From: CAYNKA01 sp964397655
GTDB taxonomy: Bacteria; Spirochaetota; Spirochaetia; DTKZ01
Assembly: GCA_964397655.1 (NCBI GenBank)
Contig: CAYNKA010000003.1
Span: 1 to 64,000 of the forward strand
Direction: 5' to 3'
Length of the DNA: 64,000 nucleotides
The notes beneath the pieces are model-generated. The model was not told where the DNA came from and made no database searches. It was given only the letters and a program-made list of their open reading frames with translations. Made by a program: the position numbers and the translations under genes. This document shows positions 14,752 to 24,270 of the stretch, piece by piece. The number at the start of each line of letters is the position of its first letter. Position 1 is the stretch's first letter.

Positions 14752-16733
14752 GCGACGCCTCCCAGGACGAGCAGGATCGTTATGAGGAGAAAGACCAGGC
14801 CGTAAAGGATGTATTGGCGCGACTCGCCGCTCTGTATCCAGGCGAAGGCCTGCGTGAGCCTGCCGCCGCCCCGGGCCACGGGATGGACGAGAAGTTCGTC
14901 CATGGGATCGGTGGGGTCGCGCGAGAACGTTCCGACGAAGGGAAAGAGCCCGTCGGGCTTGACGAGGCGCTCGTTGAGCCTGAGCACGTATCTGAACAGG
15001 CTCACCACCGGATCGGCGAACGACGAGGCGGTGTACTGGATCCGGGGGGTCCCGGCCCTGTATCCGCAGCCCCAGGTGGCCGATTCCCTGACCGGCCTTT
15101 TCGCGAGGAGGAGCCGTCTCGCGATCCACAGCACGCCGAAGATCGCCGCGAAGAGGATGAACACTTCCGACATCTTCCAGGCGACGGCCGAGATCTTCAG
15201 GATCTCCCCTTCGGCGGCGCCGGCCTGGACGCCGAAGGCCCGCGCGAGATCCGAGGCGACGGGCAGCACGAGCCGCACGAGGACGCCGGGGAAGAAGCCG
15301 AATGCGACCACGCAGGCCGCGAGGAGTCCGATGGGAAGGAGGGCGAAGCGGCCGACCCGTTTCGCGTGCTCCGCGGCCTCGGACCGCGGTTCGCCGAGGA
15401 ATATCACTCCGCCGGCCATGGTGAAGGCCGCGAGCGCGAGAAAGCCGACGAAGGCGAGGGCCGCGAAGAGGAGGACGGTCACTCCGACCAGGCCCTTGTC
15501 GTGGCTCTGGACGCCGGTGAGGAAGGCGAGGTACATGAAGAACTCGCCCGCGAAGCCGTTGAGCGGAGGCAGGGCAGAGATCGAGGCTGCACCGAGGAAG
15601 AAACAGCCCGCGGTCCCCCGCATCCTCTTCGAGAGACCTCCGAGCGCGTCCATGATCCTCGTATGCGTCGCCTGGTAGACCTCCCCCGCGCAGAAAAAGA
15701 GCAGAGGCTTGATGATCGCGTGATTGAGGGCGTGGAGCAGTCCGCCGGTGAAACCGAGCAGGGCGAGAGCGGGATTCCCGGACGTGCAGCCGAGGAGGCC
15801 GGCGGAAAGCCCGATGCCGATGATCCCGACGTTCTCGATGCTCGAATAGGCGAGGAGCTTCTTGTAGTCCTTCTGCACGAGCGCATAGGCTATCCCGTAC
15901 ACGGCGGTGACCGCCGAGAGCGCGAGGAACACGGTCACGAGGGCCCCGGAGGACGGGCCGCCCAGGGAGAACATCCTCAGGATGCCGTACAGACCGGTCT
16001 TGATCATCACACCCGACATGAGGGCCGAGACGTTGCTCGGAGCGGCCGGATGAGCGAGCGGGAGCCAGGTATGGAAGGGGAAGAAACCCGCCTTGAACGC
16101 GAAGCCCGCGAAGAAAAGAGCGAGCGCCGCGGTGTCGAGGGCTCCCGGAAGGTCCGAGAACCGGTAGCTTCCGGCCCCGGACGAGGCGAGAACGAAGGCG
16201 ACGGTGAGCAGGACGACGCCCGCGTGCATGGCGACGAGATAATAGAGCGAGGCGTCGCGGACCTCGGCCTTATCGTTCTCGAAGAGCACGAGGAGGAACG
16301 ACACGAGGGACATGATCTCCCAGACGACGAGGAAGGCGATCGCGTGCTGGATCGTGACGACGAGAATCATCGAGGCCGCCAGCAGGTTCACGAGGCAGGG
16401 ATGGGACGCCGCCATGGGGGACTTCCCTTCGTAGGGCCGGAGATAGGACACCGTGTACAGCGAGGCCGCCGCGGAGCCGATCGCGACGAGTAGCGCGAAA
16501 AAGGCCGAAAGGGGATCGAGCACGAAGGGTATCGCGTTCAGGGGAAAGGGAAAGACGAGATCCGTCGAGAAGACGCTTCCGGAGAGGAGAGTCTCCGCAG
16601 AGACCCAGCCGACGCACGCGGAGCCCGCGATCATCGTCGCCGCGGCGACCGCGGATCGCAGGCCGCGGGGGAACGCGAGCGAGACGAATCCGCCGGATAC
16701 GATAATGCCCAGACCGAGAAACAGCATGTTCAT
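14748..16733 (-). CDS. Ehr complex antiporter-like membrane subunit (HyfB/NuoL type), first gene of operon
   Basis: A 661-residue polytopic protein of the NuoL/HyfB family. The core shows VVWEIMSLVSFLLVL (membrane glutamate), QKDYKKLLAYSSIENVG, and LHALNHAIIKPLLFFCAGEV with the conserved His and Lys of the ion channel. The C-terminal part carries additional helices as in HyfB. ATG 16733 is preceded by AGGA with good spacing; an upstream ATG at 16778 lacks a ribosome site. It follows its own promoter at 16812-16840 and opens the operon ending at 9472. Confidence 0.87.
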   Translation of the reverse strand: MNMLFLGLGIIVSGGFVSLAFPRGLRSAVAAATMIAGSACVGWVSAETLLSGSVFSTDLVFPFPLNAIPFVLDPLSAFFALLVAIGSAAASLYTVSYLRPYEGKSPMAASHPCLVNLLAASMILVVTIQHAIAFLVVWEIMSLVSFLLVLFENDKAEVRDASLYYLVAMHAGVVLLTVAFVLASSGAGSYRFSDLPGALDTAALALFFAGFAFKAGFFPFHTWLPLAHPAAPSNVSALMSGVMIKTGLYGILRMFSLGGPSSGALVTVFLALSAVTAVYGIAYALVQKDYKKLLAYSSIENVGIIGIGLSAGLLGCTSGNPALALLGFTGGLLHALNHAIIKPLLFFCAGEVYQATHTRIMDALGGLSKRMRGTAGCFFLGAASISALPPLNGFAGEFFMYLAFLTGVQSHDKGLVGVTVLLFAALAFVGFLALAAFTMAGGVIFLGEPRSEAAEHAKRVGRFALLPIGLLAACVVAFGFFPGVLVRLVLPVASDLARAFGVQAGAAEGEILKISAVAWKMSEVFILFAAIFGVLWIARRLLLAKRPVRESATWGCGYRAGTPRIQYTASSFADPVVSLFRYVLRLNERLVKPDGLFPFVGTFSRDPTDPMDELLVHPVARGGGRLTQAFAWIQSGESRQYILYGLVFLLITILLVLGGVA

Positions 16734-16811
16734 AAGGATTCCTGTTCCATACATACCGCCGGAACGACGATTTTTCAAGAAAAGGCCGTCGGAGTATAAT
16801 GAATGAATAAG

Positions 16812-16840
16812 ACTATATCGATTCCCGGTCCGAACTGCAA
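16812..16840 (-). promoter_or_regulatory. Promoter of the six-gene Ehr operon
   Basis: Minus strand: TTGCAG (16835-16840), 17 bases, TATAGT (16812-16817). It sits in the 118-base gap between the carboxylase stop and the first Ehr gene and predicts a leader of about 70 bases. Confidence 0.6.
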
Positions 16841-16851
16841 GAGGCGGGGAA

Positions 16852-19800
16852 CTATCGTTCCCCCGCCCCGATTTCGATCCTGTCGATCACGTAACGTCTG
16901 AGGTCCCTCACCGAGATGATCGCGTCTATGGAACCCACCTTCCTCGCCCGTTCCACCGAATGGATCCTGTCGAATTTGGCGGCCAAGGCCGTCTGCTTTT
17001 CCGCGTGGACCCGCTTGAACACCTCGTCGAAGTCCTTCTGCGTGAAGGACGGATCGGTCTTCCTGCGCTCCTGCGCCGCGACCACCTCCGCGTCCTTGTA
17101 GGTGTCCTTCAAGACCTGGGACGGAAATACGACCGCGGCGGCCGGCGCTCCGCCGATGACCGAGGCGAAGGAGCCTTCCAGGGCCACGGAGTGCAGGCCG
17201 GGATTGAGGTGCTTGGAGAACACAACGTAGGCGCCGCCGTGATACCGGGCGATGTCGACGAACACGAGGGTCCCCCGGAAATTGACGACCGCCCTTCCGA
17301 TCTCCGCCCCGAACTCGAGCTGAAGCTTCCTGAGCGACTCGGGCGAGCCGTCGAAGCCGGACAGGTTCGCGAGGATCACGAGGGGAAGCCTGCCGCTCGC
17401 GGCGTTTATCCCGCGCGCCACCTTCTTGGAGCTCAGGGGGAAGAGCGTCCCGCCGCTCCAGCTCTCGGGCCCGTCGTACGGCACCTCGCCCTGCCTGGGC
17501 AGGGACCTGCTTTCGACGCCGATGAGGGCCGCCGCGTGGCCGCCGATCCTCGTTTCCCAGACGACCGCGGTCTCCGCGTCCCTCATGCCGCCCCAACGCT
17601 CGAGGCTCGGCAGGTCCCGGTCGACCAGGGCCTGCATGACCTGCCGGATGTCGAAGGGCTTCTTCCGCTCGGGATTGAGCTTTCTGCCGAAGATGTCCCC
17701 CACGGTCTCGAAGCCCTGGCCGAGGAAGTCGCGGTAGGACGATGCTCCGACGTCGCGGTCCCGGGGATCCTCCGTCGGCACGGGAGCCGGGAAGAGTCTT
17801 CCGGGTTCGACGTAGGTGAGCGCATAGTGGGTGAACAGGACCTCGTAGGCCTCGGTGAGGTTCCTCACCCTGACCTGGGCCTGTCCGTTGGGTTCCATGA
17901 TCTTCGCGACCCCCCCGATGCCGACGTTGTCCTCGGCCGAGACGCTCCCCGAGAAGTCGAGGGCCTTCTTGCCCGTGAGGATCATGGCCGCGTCCTCGGT
18001 CATGACGAGGAGTCCCCTCGTGTGCATGAGCATGGTGGACTCCGCGTTCCAGTAGGACTGGGCGCCGACGTTCGTGCCTGCCACGATGATGTTGATCTCA
18101 CCGCCTTTCTGGGTGAAACGGATGATCCGCCTCAGGGTGGAGGCGGTCCAGTCGAGGTTCTCGGTGCCGGAATCCATGTCGATCCTCGCGCCGCCCGAGA
18201 CCGGAAGCCATTCCACGGGAACTCCGAGGTCTTCGGCGAGATCGAAGGCGGCGTTCACCCTCCTGCACTCGGGTTCCGCGAGGGAGCCCAGGTCGGTCGT
18301 CGGATCCGAGAGGACGATGACGCGCTTCACGCGCAATCCGCCCGGCAGGCGGTTCTCGATGACGCCGAAGACGACGTTGCCCTCGTTGCCGCCGTAGGGC
18401 CTGCCCTTGACCGACCGGTACGATTTCGCGAGAACGGCCGACCCCGGGGCTTCGGCCTCGCGAACCTCCTCGTCGCGGTTCATGCGGCTCTTCGTCCCGT
18501 CCGCGAGGAGGGGTATTTCCGCGAGATCGAATTCCTCGAATTCTCCCGGAGGAAGCGAGTCCTTCCCCCCCGGCGTCGTGAGCATCTTCACGACCTCGTA
18601 AGGATAGAAGGTCCCGCGCTGTCGGGCCCGAACGACCCGGGCCACGTAGGAGTCCATGGGCTGCATGGGAAGGGACGAGGGTTCCCGCGTGCTCAGCGAG
18701 AAGCTCGTGCCCACGATGTTGTCGAAAAGGAGCTCCTTCTCCTCCGTCCTTTTCGTCACGGGATCCTGGAAGGGGCAGTAGAGCACGAACCTCTCGACGC
18801 CGAGGTCGCGGGTGCGGACCGCGAGCCGGGCCGCGTAGTCCTGGATGAGGTCGAGCGGCGCCGTGAACACGGGCCTCATGTGGATGATGATCCTGTTCCA
18901 GTGGAGGCGGTGCTTCCTCTTGATCTGCTCGGCACGGATGGCGTAGACGGCCTCCATGAACAGGTTCTCGAAGGCGACCATGCGGCCTATCGATCCGTCT
19001 TCCGCGAACTCCGGCCTGAGCGTCGTGAGTTCCCCGAGTGCGAAGAGCCTCTCGTCCTTCGGATTCGACCTCGCGACGCCGTGGACCAGGTACACGCCCT
19101 CGCCCGAGTAGAGGAGCTTCGTTTCGAATTCCGAAAGCCTGCCGATCCTGAGCTCGCGGTAGGCGAGCGGATGGAAGCCCATGCGGCCCCCGTCCAGCGT
19201 CCAGCGACGGCCGCCCTGCGAGGTCCAAGTCCGGTAGGATACCGAACCCGTCCGGTCGACGACCCCGACGCAGATGGTTGCCGTCTTCGCCCGGAAGCCC
19301 TTGAGTACCGTCTCGATCCGCTTGTCGGGCACTTCCCCGGATGAGGCGAAAACGAAGAGCAGGATCTCCCGCTCCTCCGCCGACGCGGACAGCCCGCCGA
19401 TTTCGGCGAGCCGGTCGGCGAGATCCTTCTCGTCCGTGACGGCCACGACGGAAAGCACGCCGCCGCACCGCACGCAGGCGAAGCGTCTTCCCTCCCTGCC
19501 TTCCACCGAAACGGATTCCGCCTTCCGGTCGCGACTCATCCTGCGGGCCAGCGCCTCCAGCGCGAGGACTCCGAGCCGGCCGCGGTCGTTCATTGCGAGC
19601 CTGGCGAGTTCCGGGGCGACGTCGTGCCCCATTTCGACGATGCGCGCCGTGAGCGTATCGGGGCTCTTGCCGCGTTTCATCGCCCGGACCGCGAGGTCGA
19701 GGATTCGCACCACGCTGGCCTGCTTTTCCTCCCGGATGGCGTTCAGGATGTCACGGTCGAAGAGCCGGTAGCGGGCGTTGATCGCCGCGTCCGCGAGGGC

Positions 19801-22434
19801 GGGCTGTTGGACCTGGGCGAGGAGTGCGGTCTCGTCGAGGAGGTCCTGGATCCTTCGGCCGACGGCCCGTGAAACCGAGAGCTTCCCGGCCGAGGACAGG
19901 GAGGCGATCAGCAGCGCCTGCTTCCCCGGTCCCGCGGCCCTCGATTTGAAAATGCGGAAGAGCACGTGCCTCACCTCGTCCGCGTTCCCTCCGACCGACG
20001 CCGAGTAGTGGCGAAAGACGCGCTCCAGGCTCTTCAGGAAACGCTCGGGGAGCCCCTTTTCCCGGTCCACGGTGCGCTTGAAGTAATGAGCGAGGAATTC
20101 GGATGAGGCTGCGGGACGGGCGACCCCCTCGACCTCGATGCGCCGCGAAGAGAAGAGCCCCTCCACCGAGGCGTAGAGGTCCAGCCCCTCGACCACGGTC
20201 CAGATGTAGGCGGGAAAATATTCCGGGTGAACCGAAGCGAACGAATCCACGGCTTCGAACAGTTCCGCCGTGTTCTTCCGGGTGTCGTAACCAGCGAAGA
20301 CCGCGAGGTATTCGCGCCTGAGGCTCTCCCACTCCTCGTCCGGCCGCTTTCCCGCGAACGCCGAAAAGGACACGGGCTCGGACTTGCCCGCTTTCTGGGC
20401 GGGAGCCGCTGCCGCCTTCTTCCCTCCCGTTTCCATGACCACGAGGGGCTGGCCCGCGCCGACCTGCTCGCCCGCCTTCACCCGGATCTCGCGCACGATC
20501 CCTTTCTCCGGCGCGGGAAGGATCATCTCCATCTTCATCGCCTCGAGGGTGAGGAGGACGTCGCCCTTTTCCACCTCCGTCCCGGGGGCGATCGGGACGG
20601 AAAGGACCAGGGCCGGGGACGGAGCCTTCACCACGCCGCCGGATTCCGTACCGACCTCGTAGGGAACGCCGTTCACCTCGACCTGGACAGCGTCCCCGCG
20701 CTCCACGATCTGGACGTGGTGGCGGAGGGCTCCCGCGAGAAGTACCGCGTCCTCCCCCTTCCTCGAATACCGGACGCTGAAGGATACGTCGCCTATGGAA
20801 AGCCGGTAGAAGTCCCCGCCCAGGCTCCGGACGAGGAACTCGTAGGGCCTCCCCTGTGCCGTGACCTTCGCTTCGTGGCCCATGGAAGGGCGAAGGTCGC
20901 GGGGCGATCCCGAAGTGAACATCTGCTGGCTGAAGTTGGCGAACTCCTCTCCGTAACGCTGGAGGTACTGCTCGATCGCAGCGGCGGTCAGGGCCGCCGC
21001 CCAGTCCTTCCTCTCGACGACCGAAGAGCCGGAAGCGAGAAGTTCCTCCACGAACCTGGTGTGGACACCGCCCGCGCGGACTCCCTCGTTCCCGAGGAGG
21101 CCGAGCAGGAAGGCCCGGTTCGTGGTTCCTCCCTCGATCTTGATCCGCATTTCGGTGAGTGCCCTCTCGAGCCTGGCGAGGGCCGTCTTCCGGTCCGGAC
21201 CCGAGGCTATGATCTTCGCGACCATCGAGTCGAAGTCCGCGGGAATCTCGCTCCCCTGCTCGATTCCTGAATCCACGCGGATGCCCGGTCCCGCGGGCGC
21301 TCTGAACCTCACGACCCGTCCGGGCGAAGGACGGAAATCGCGGTTGGGGTCCTCCGCGTTGAGCCTGACTTCGACGACGGCGCCCCTCGGCTCCGGGTTC
21401 CAGGATTCGATGCCGGCTCCCCGGGCCACGAGGATCTGGCCGCGTATGAGGTCCACCCCGAAAAGCTGTTCGGTGATCGGGTGCTCGACCTGGAGGCGGG
21501 TGTTCACCTCCATGAAATAGAACTCGTTCCGGTCGAGGTCGTAGAGGAACTCCACCGTTCCCGCGCTCTCGTACGCCGCCGCCTTGATGAGCCTTCCGGC
21601 CGCCTCCTCCATCGCCTTCACCGTAGCGGCATCCATCGCGGGGGGAGGCGTCTCCTCCACGATCTTCTGGTTCTTGCGCTGGATCGAGCAGTCCCGCACG
21701 CCGAAGGTCTTCACGCAGCCGTGGCGGTCCGCGAGCACCTGCACCTCCAGGTGGCGGCCCTTTTCCACGAGCCGTTCGATGAAGACGATCGTGTTCCCCG
21801 TTATCCTCTTTGTCTCCTCGACCGCGGACTTGTACTGCGCCGCGAGATCCTCGGGCGACAGGACGAACCGGATTCCCCTGCCGCCTCCGGCGTTCGCCGC
21901 CTTGATGATGACCGGGTAGCCGATCTTCTCCGCGAAGCGCCGGGCGGCCTCCGCGCTCTCGACGGGACCCTTGCTCCAGGGGCAGATCGGAACCCCGCTC
22001 GACTCGGCGAGTTCCTTCGCGGCTATCTTGTCCCCGAGCATGGCCATGGCCGAGGAGGACGGCCCGAGAAAGACGAGCCGGGCCTTTTCGACCATGGCGG
22101 CGAACTCCGCGTCCTCGGACACGAAGCCCCAGCCAACCCACACGGCTTTGCAGCCGGTCCCCGAGAGCGCCTCCATGATGAGCACCTTGTCGAGGTAGGG
22201 GCTCCCCTTGCCTTCGGAGAACCTCCGGAACGAGGACAACGGGTAGGCGGAATCGGCCTCCTGCACGAACAGGGCGTCGCGCTCTCTGTCGGTGTAGAAG
22301 GCGACGGTTTCGAGACCGGTCCCGGCGAAACGGTTGAAATCCCTGACCGCGCGGATGAACCTCACCGCAGCCTCGCCGCGGTTCACGATTCCTATACGGG
22401 CATTGTCCTTGAGAACGGGTTTCGTCTTCGCCAT
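16852..22434 (-). CDS. Single-chain acyl-CoA (acetyl-CoA-type) carboxylase
   Basis: An 1860-residue multidomain enzyme. Order: biotin carboxylase (about residues 10-470, ATP-grasp; GGGRGIRF, RDCSIQRKNQK, EVNTRLQVEHP), a linker, biotin carrier domain with EAMKME (biotinyl Lys634), a central region of about 600 residues without a firm match, then a carboxyltransferase (about 1290-1850; FTQKGGEINIIVAGTNVGAQ, NVGIGGVAKIM, LVILANLSGFDGS). This is the order of eukaryotic homomeric acetyl-CoA carboxylase, not the separate AccA/B/C/D of most bacteria. It should make malonyl-CoA or a related carboxylated acyl-CoA. Start at 22434 is backed by AAGGA; 22539 would add 35 residues. Own promoter and a strong palindrome upstream. 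Confidence 0.85.
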   Translation of the reverse strand: MAKTKPVLKDNARIGIVNRGEAAVRFIRAVRDFNRFAGTGLETVAFYTDRERDALFVQEADSAYPLSSFRRFSEGKGSPYLDKVLIMEALSGTGCKAVWVGWGFVSEDAEFAAMVEKARLVFLGPSSSAMAMLGDKIAAKELAESSGVPICPWSKGPVESAEAARRFAEKIGYPVIIKAANAGGGRGIRFVLSPEDLAAQYKSAVEETKRITGNTIVFIERLVEKGRHLEVQVLADRHGCVKTFGVRDCSIQRKNQKIVEETPPPAMDAATVKAMEEAAGRLIKAAAYESAGTVEFLYDLDRNEFYFMEVNTRLQVEHPITEQLFGVDLIRGQILVARGAGIESWNPEPRGAVVEVRLNAEDPNRDFRPSPGRVVRFRAPAGPGIRVDSGIEQGSEIPADFDSMVAKIIASGPDRKTALARLERALTEMRIKIEGGTTNRAFLLGLLGNEGVRAGGVHTRFVEELLASGSSVVERKDWAAALTAAAIEQYLQRYGEEFANFSQQMFTSGSPRDLRPSMGHEAKVTAQGRPYEFLVRSLGGDFYRLSIGDVSFSVRYSRKGEDAVLLAGALRHHVQIVERGDAVQVEVNGVPYEVGTESGGVVKAPSPALVLSVPIAPGTEVEKGDVLLTLEAMKMEMILPAPEKGIVREIRVKAGEQVGAGQPLVVMETGGKKAAAAPAQKAGKSEPVSFSAFAGKRPDEEWESLRREYLAVFAGYDTRKNTAELFEAVDSFASVHPEYFPAYIWTVVEGLDLYASVEGLFSSRRIEVEGVARPAASSEFLAHYFKRTVDREKGLPERFLKSLERVFRHYSASVGGNADEVRHVLFRIFKSRAAGPGKQALLIASLSSAGKLSVSRAVGRRIQDLLDETALLAQVQQPALADAAINARYRLFDRDILNAIREEKQASVVRILDLAVRAMKRGKSPDTLTARIVEMGHDVAPELARLAMNDRGRLGVLALEALARRMSRDRKAESVSVEGREGRRFACVRCGGVLSVVAVTDEKDLADRLAEIGGLSASAEEREILLFVFASSGEVPDKRIETVLKGFRAKTATICVGVVDRTGSVSYRTWTSQGGRRWTLDGGRMGFHPLAYRELRIGRLSEFETKLLYSGEGVYLVHGVARSNPKDERLFALGELTTLRPEFAEDGSIGRMVAFENLFMEAVYAIRAEQIKRKHRLHWNRIIIHMRPVFTAPLDLIQDYAARLAVRTRDLGVERFVLYCPFQDPVTKRTEEKELLFDNIVGTSFSLSTREPSSLPMQPMDSYVARVVRARQRGTFYPYEVVKMLTTPGGKDSLPPGEFEEFDLAEIPLLADGTKSRMNRDEEVREAEAPGSAVLAKSYRSVKGRPYGGNEGNVVFGVIENRLPGGLRVKRVIVLSDPTTDLGSLAEPECRRVNAAFDLAEDLGVPVEWLPVSGGARIDMDSGTENLDWTASTLRRIIRFTQKGGEINIIVAGTNVGAQSYWNAESTMLMHTRGLLVMTEDAAMILTGKKALDFSGSVSAEDNVGIGGVAKIMEPNGQAQVRVRNLTEAYEVLFTHYALTYVEPGRLFPAPVPTEDPRDRDVGASSYRDFLGQGFETVGDIFGRKLNPERKKPFDIRQVMQALVDRDLPSLERWGGMRDAETAVVWETRIGGHAAALIGVESRSLPRQGEVPYDGPESWSGGTLFPLSSKKVARGINAASGRLPLVILANLSGFDGSPESLRKLQLEFGAEIGRAVVNFRGTLVFVDIARYHGGAYVVFSKHLNPGLHSVALEGSFASVIGGAPAAAVVFPSQVLKDTYKDAEVVAAQERRKTDPSFTQKDFDEVFKRVHAEKQTALAAKFDRIHSVERARKVGSIDAIISVRDLRRYVIDRIEIGAGER

Positions 22435-22483
22435 GAATCCTTCCTCTCCGTCGTATTCCGGCCCCGTCGGGCACGGCTCATTA

Positions 22484-22512
22484 ATCCTACCTGCACGGTC
22501 GGGAAAGGTCAA
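22484..22512 (-). promoter_or_regulatory. Promoter of the single-chain carboxylase gene
   Basis: Minus strand: TTGACC (22507-22512), 17 bases, TAGGAT (22484-22489). Expected start near 22477, leader about 43 bases. Confidence 0.6.
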
Positions 22513-22513
22513 T

Positions 22514-22544
22514 AGAATTTGTCGGCCGGCGACCGACAAATTCT
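22514..22544. promoter_or_regulatory. 12-bp perfect inverted repeat beside the carboxylase promoter
   Basis: AGAATTTGTCGG (22514-22525) and CCGACAAATTCT (22533-22544) pair perfectly across 7 bases. It ends one base from the -35 of the carboxylase promoter, so an operator or activator site is likely. It could also act as a hairpin ending the outer-membrane protein transcript, but no T-tract follows. Confidence 0.6.
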
Positions 22545-22598
22545 GGCTTTATCATAGGGAATTTGCCGCGATTCGAGGCGATCCGGAGGAGGGACTCG

Positions 22599-23543
22599 TC
22601 AGAAATCCCGCTCGACACCCATCCTCACGTACCAGGACGAGGTCCAGGCCGAATCGCCCGAATACCTCGTGAGCTTCTCTCCGGCTGACAGGATGAACGC
22701 GGTTCCGCTCAAGGCTCCCCTGGTGAAGTCGAACCGGATCTCGCCGCCGGGCTTCAGGGTATGCTCCCAGGAATCGGAGCTCCGGTAATGGATCGACTCG
22801 GCTGAGACCCCTCCCTTGAGCGACAAGCCGCCCGCAGGCTGGCAGAGCAGGCTCGTTTCGCCGCGGTATTCCTCGGAGAGGAGGGAACCTCCGGACTCAT
22901 AGGTCCGGGAATAGCCTCCCCGGAGAGAAACGTTGAACGGAACGGACGGATACCAATCGAAGAAAAGGCGCGGATCGAACCCGTATTCCCGGCTGCCGTC
23001 CTCGTAGCTGGTCGTCGAGACGGATAGGGACAGCGTCGAGACGAGGGATGAGAACAGGAAAAGGGTGACGCCGGGTTCGATCGAAACTTCGAAGGAATTC
23101 TCGTCCTTCATACTCAAGGCGAATGCAGGCTTGACGAACAGGGAGAAATCCGGATGGTTGTAGGAAAAATTCCCCCCGGCGCTCGACCTCCATTCCCGAG
23201 CTCCGTCGTAGGCGTCGGCGATCCGAGACTCGACGTCGAGACCCCAGAAGAACCTCTCGGTCCTCAGGGACGTCTTCCCGGAAAGGGTAAAGTCGTAGAA
23301 CGACCGCTTTTCGAGATAATCCCAATTCGCCCTTCCCGCGGCGTCCGCGAAGAAACTCAGAGATTCGCTCGGGAACCTCGTGCCGGACAGGAGGAAGTAT
23401 GCGGCCGGCAGAACGACCGTATCGCCGTTTTCGCGTTTCTCCAAGCCCGCTTCCGTTCCCGCTGTCACATCCAGGGCGCGGGCCGCGCCCGCGGGGAAAA
23501 GAATGGCGCCGCAGGCCCAAAGCAGCAAATGGACTTTTTTCAT
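22599..23543 (-). CDS. Predicted outer-membrane beta-barrel protein
   Basis: A 314-residue protein with a signal peptide (MKKVHLLLWACGAILFPAGAARA). The mature part is a run of alternating polar/hydrophobic strands rich in Ser, Gly, Tyr and Phe and ends in a terminal Phe (GVERDF), both usual for outer-membrane barrels. No family is recognised. It is the last gene of the group that starts with the anti-sigma factor and overlaps the preceding gene by ATGA, so it is probably a target of the ECF sigma factor; that is inference from layout. Confidence 0.65.
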   Translation of the reverse strand: MKKVHLLLWACGAILFPAGAARALDVTAGTEAGLEKRENGDTVVLPAAYFLLSGTRFPSESLSFFADAAGRANWDYLEKRSFYDFTLSGKTSLRTERFFWGLDVESRIADAYDGAREWRSSAGGNFSYNHPDFSLFVKPAFALSMKDENSFEVSIEPGVTLFLFSSLVSTLSLSVSTTSYEDGSREYGFDPRLFFDWYPSVPFNVSLRGGYSRTYESGGSLLSEEYRGETSLLCQPAGGLSLKGGVSAESIHYRSSDSWEHTLKPGGEIRFDFTRGALSGTAFILSAGEKLTRYSGDSAWTSSWYVRMGVERDF

Positions 23544-24265
23544 GGCAGCCTCGTTCTCCTCGTCAATTCCCGTTCGATCTGCAACGTTCCTCCGCCCGCC
23601 CTCATCACGTCCGTCATGATGCGGAGAATCGTCCCCGGCGACGATCGTCCTGCGACCGCCTTCATGTAGAGGGAGACGAACGTGCCGTATTGACTCGCCG
23701 GTACCTTGCCTTCGAAGACCGCGGAGACGAAGGCCGCGATCGACTCCGAATCCGCCGGGTGCACTTCCTTCATGCGGAGCAGGACCGAGACGAGCTCGGT
23801 GAGGTCCTCCCTAGACCTGCCTCTTTTCCCCGCCTCCTTCAGCGCCGTCCGCAGCGTGTCCGATTCGAGACCGTTGAGGAGGGCGATCGAACAGGTCTTG
23901 AACAAGTCTTTCCCGCCGTCGGGCCCTGGATCGAAGTTCGAGGCCCTCACGAGTTCTTCGATGACGAGAAGGCGATTTTTCTCCTCTTCGAGGAATTTCA
24001 CGAGCGTCCGCGGGGGAACCCGCTTCGACGCGCCCTCCTTGAGCTTGTCGAAAAGGATTCCGAGGGGCACCTTCCTCGATTCGGCTTCTGAAAGCAGGGC
24101 GGAAATTCGGGGTTCGTCGTTCCGGTAGGGTGCGGCCAGAGGTTCGGAGGCCAGCCAGGAGAGGATGTCCCTTCCCGCGGGCTCGGAGAAGACCGAAAGC
24201 GGCAGGACCGCGATGAGGGCGATGATGAAGGCTGTCTTGAGGAAGGTTCTCGTTCGGGGCTCCAT
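23540..24265 (-). CDS. Exported protein of unknown function
   Basis: A 241-residue protein with an N-terminal signal or anchor helix (FLKTAFIIALIAVLPLSVFS). The rest is mainly helical and polar, with repeated leucine-rich helices and a basic end (RTRLP). I recognise no family. It sits 5 bases after the preceding gene and its stop overlaps the beta-barrel gene start, so the three are one transcript. It may be a periplasmic partner of the barrel protein; no direct evidence. Confidence 0.6.
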   Translation of the reverse strand: MEPRTRTFLKTAFIIALIAVLPLSVFSEPAGRDILSWLASEPLAAPYRNDEPRISALLSEAESRKVPLGILFDKLKEGASKRVPPRTLVKFLEEEKNRLLVIEELVRASNFDPGPDGGKDLFKTCSIALLNGLESDTLRTALKEAGKRGRSREDLTELVSVLLRMKEVHPADSESIAAFVSAVFEGKVPASQYGTFVSLYMKAVAGRSSPGTILRIMTDVMRAGGGTLQIERELTRRTRLP

Positions 24266-24270
24266 CGGTC

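Noticed and set aside
14814..16493. 559-codon plus-strand open frame opposite the HyfB-like gene
   Set aside because: Antisense shadow of a clear antiporter-like subunit; no motif and highly charged low-complexity text.
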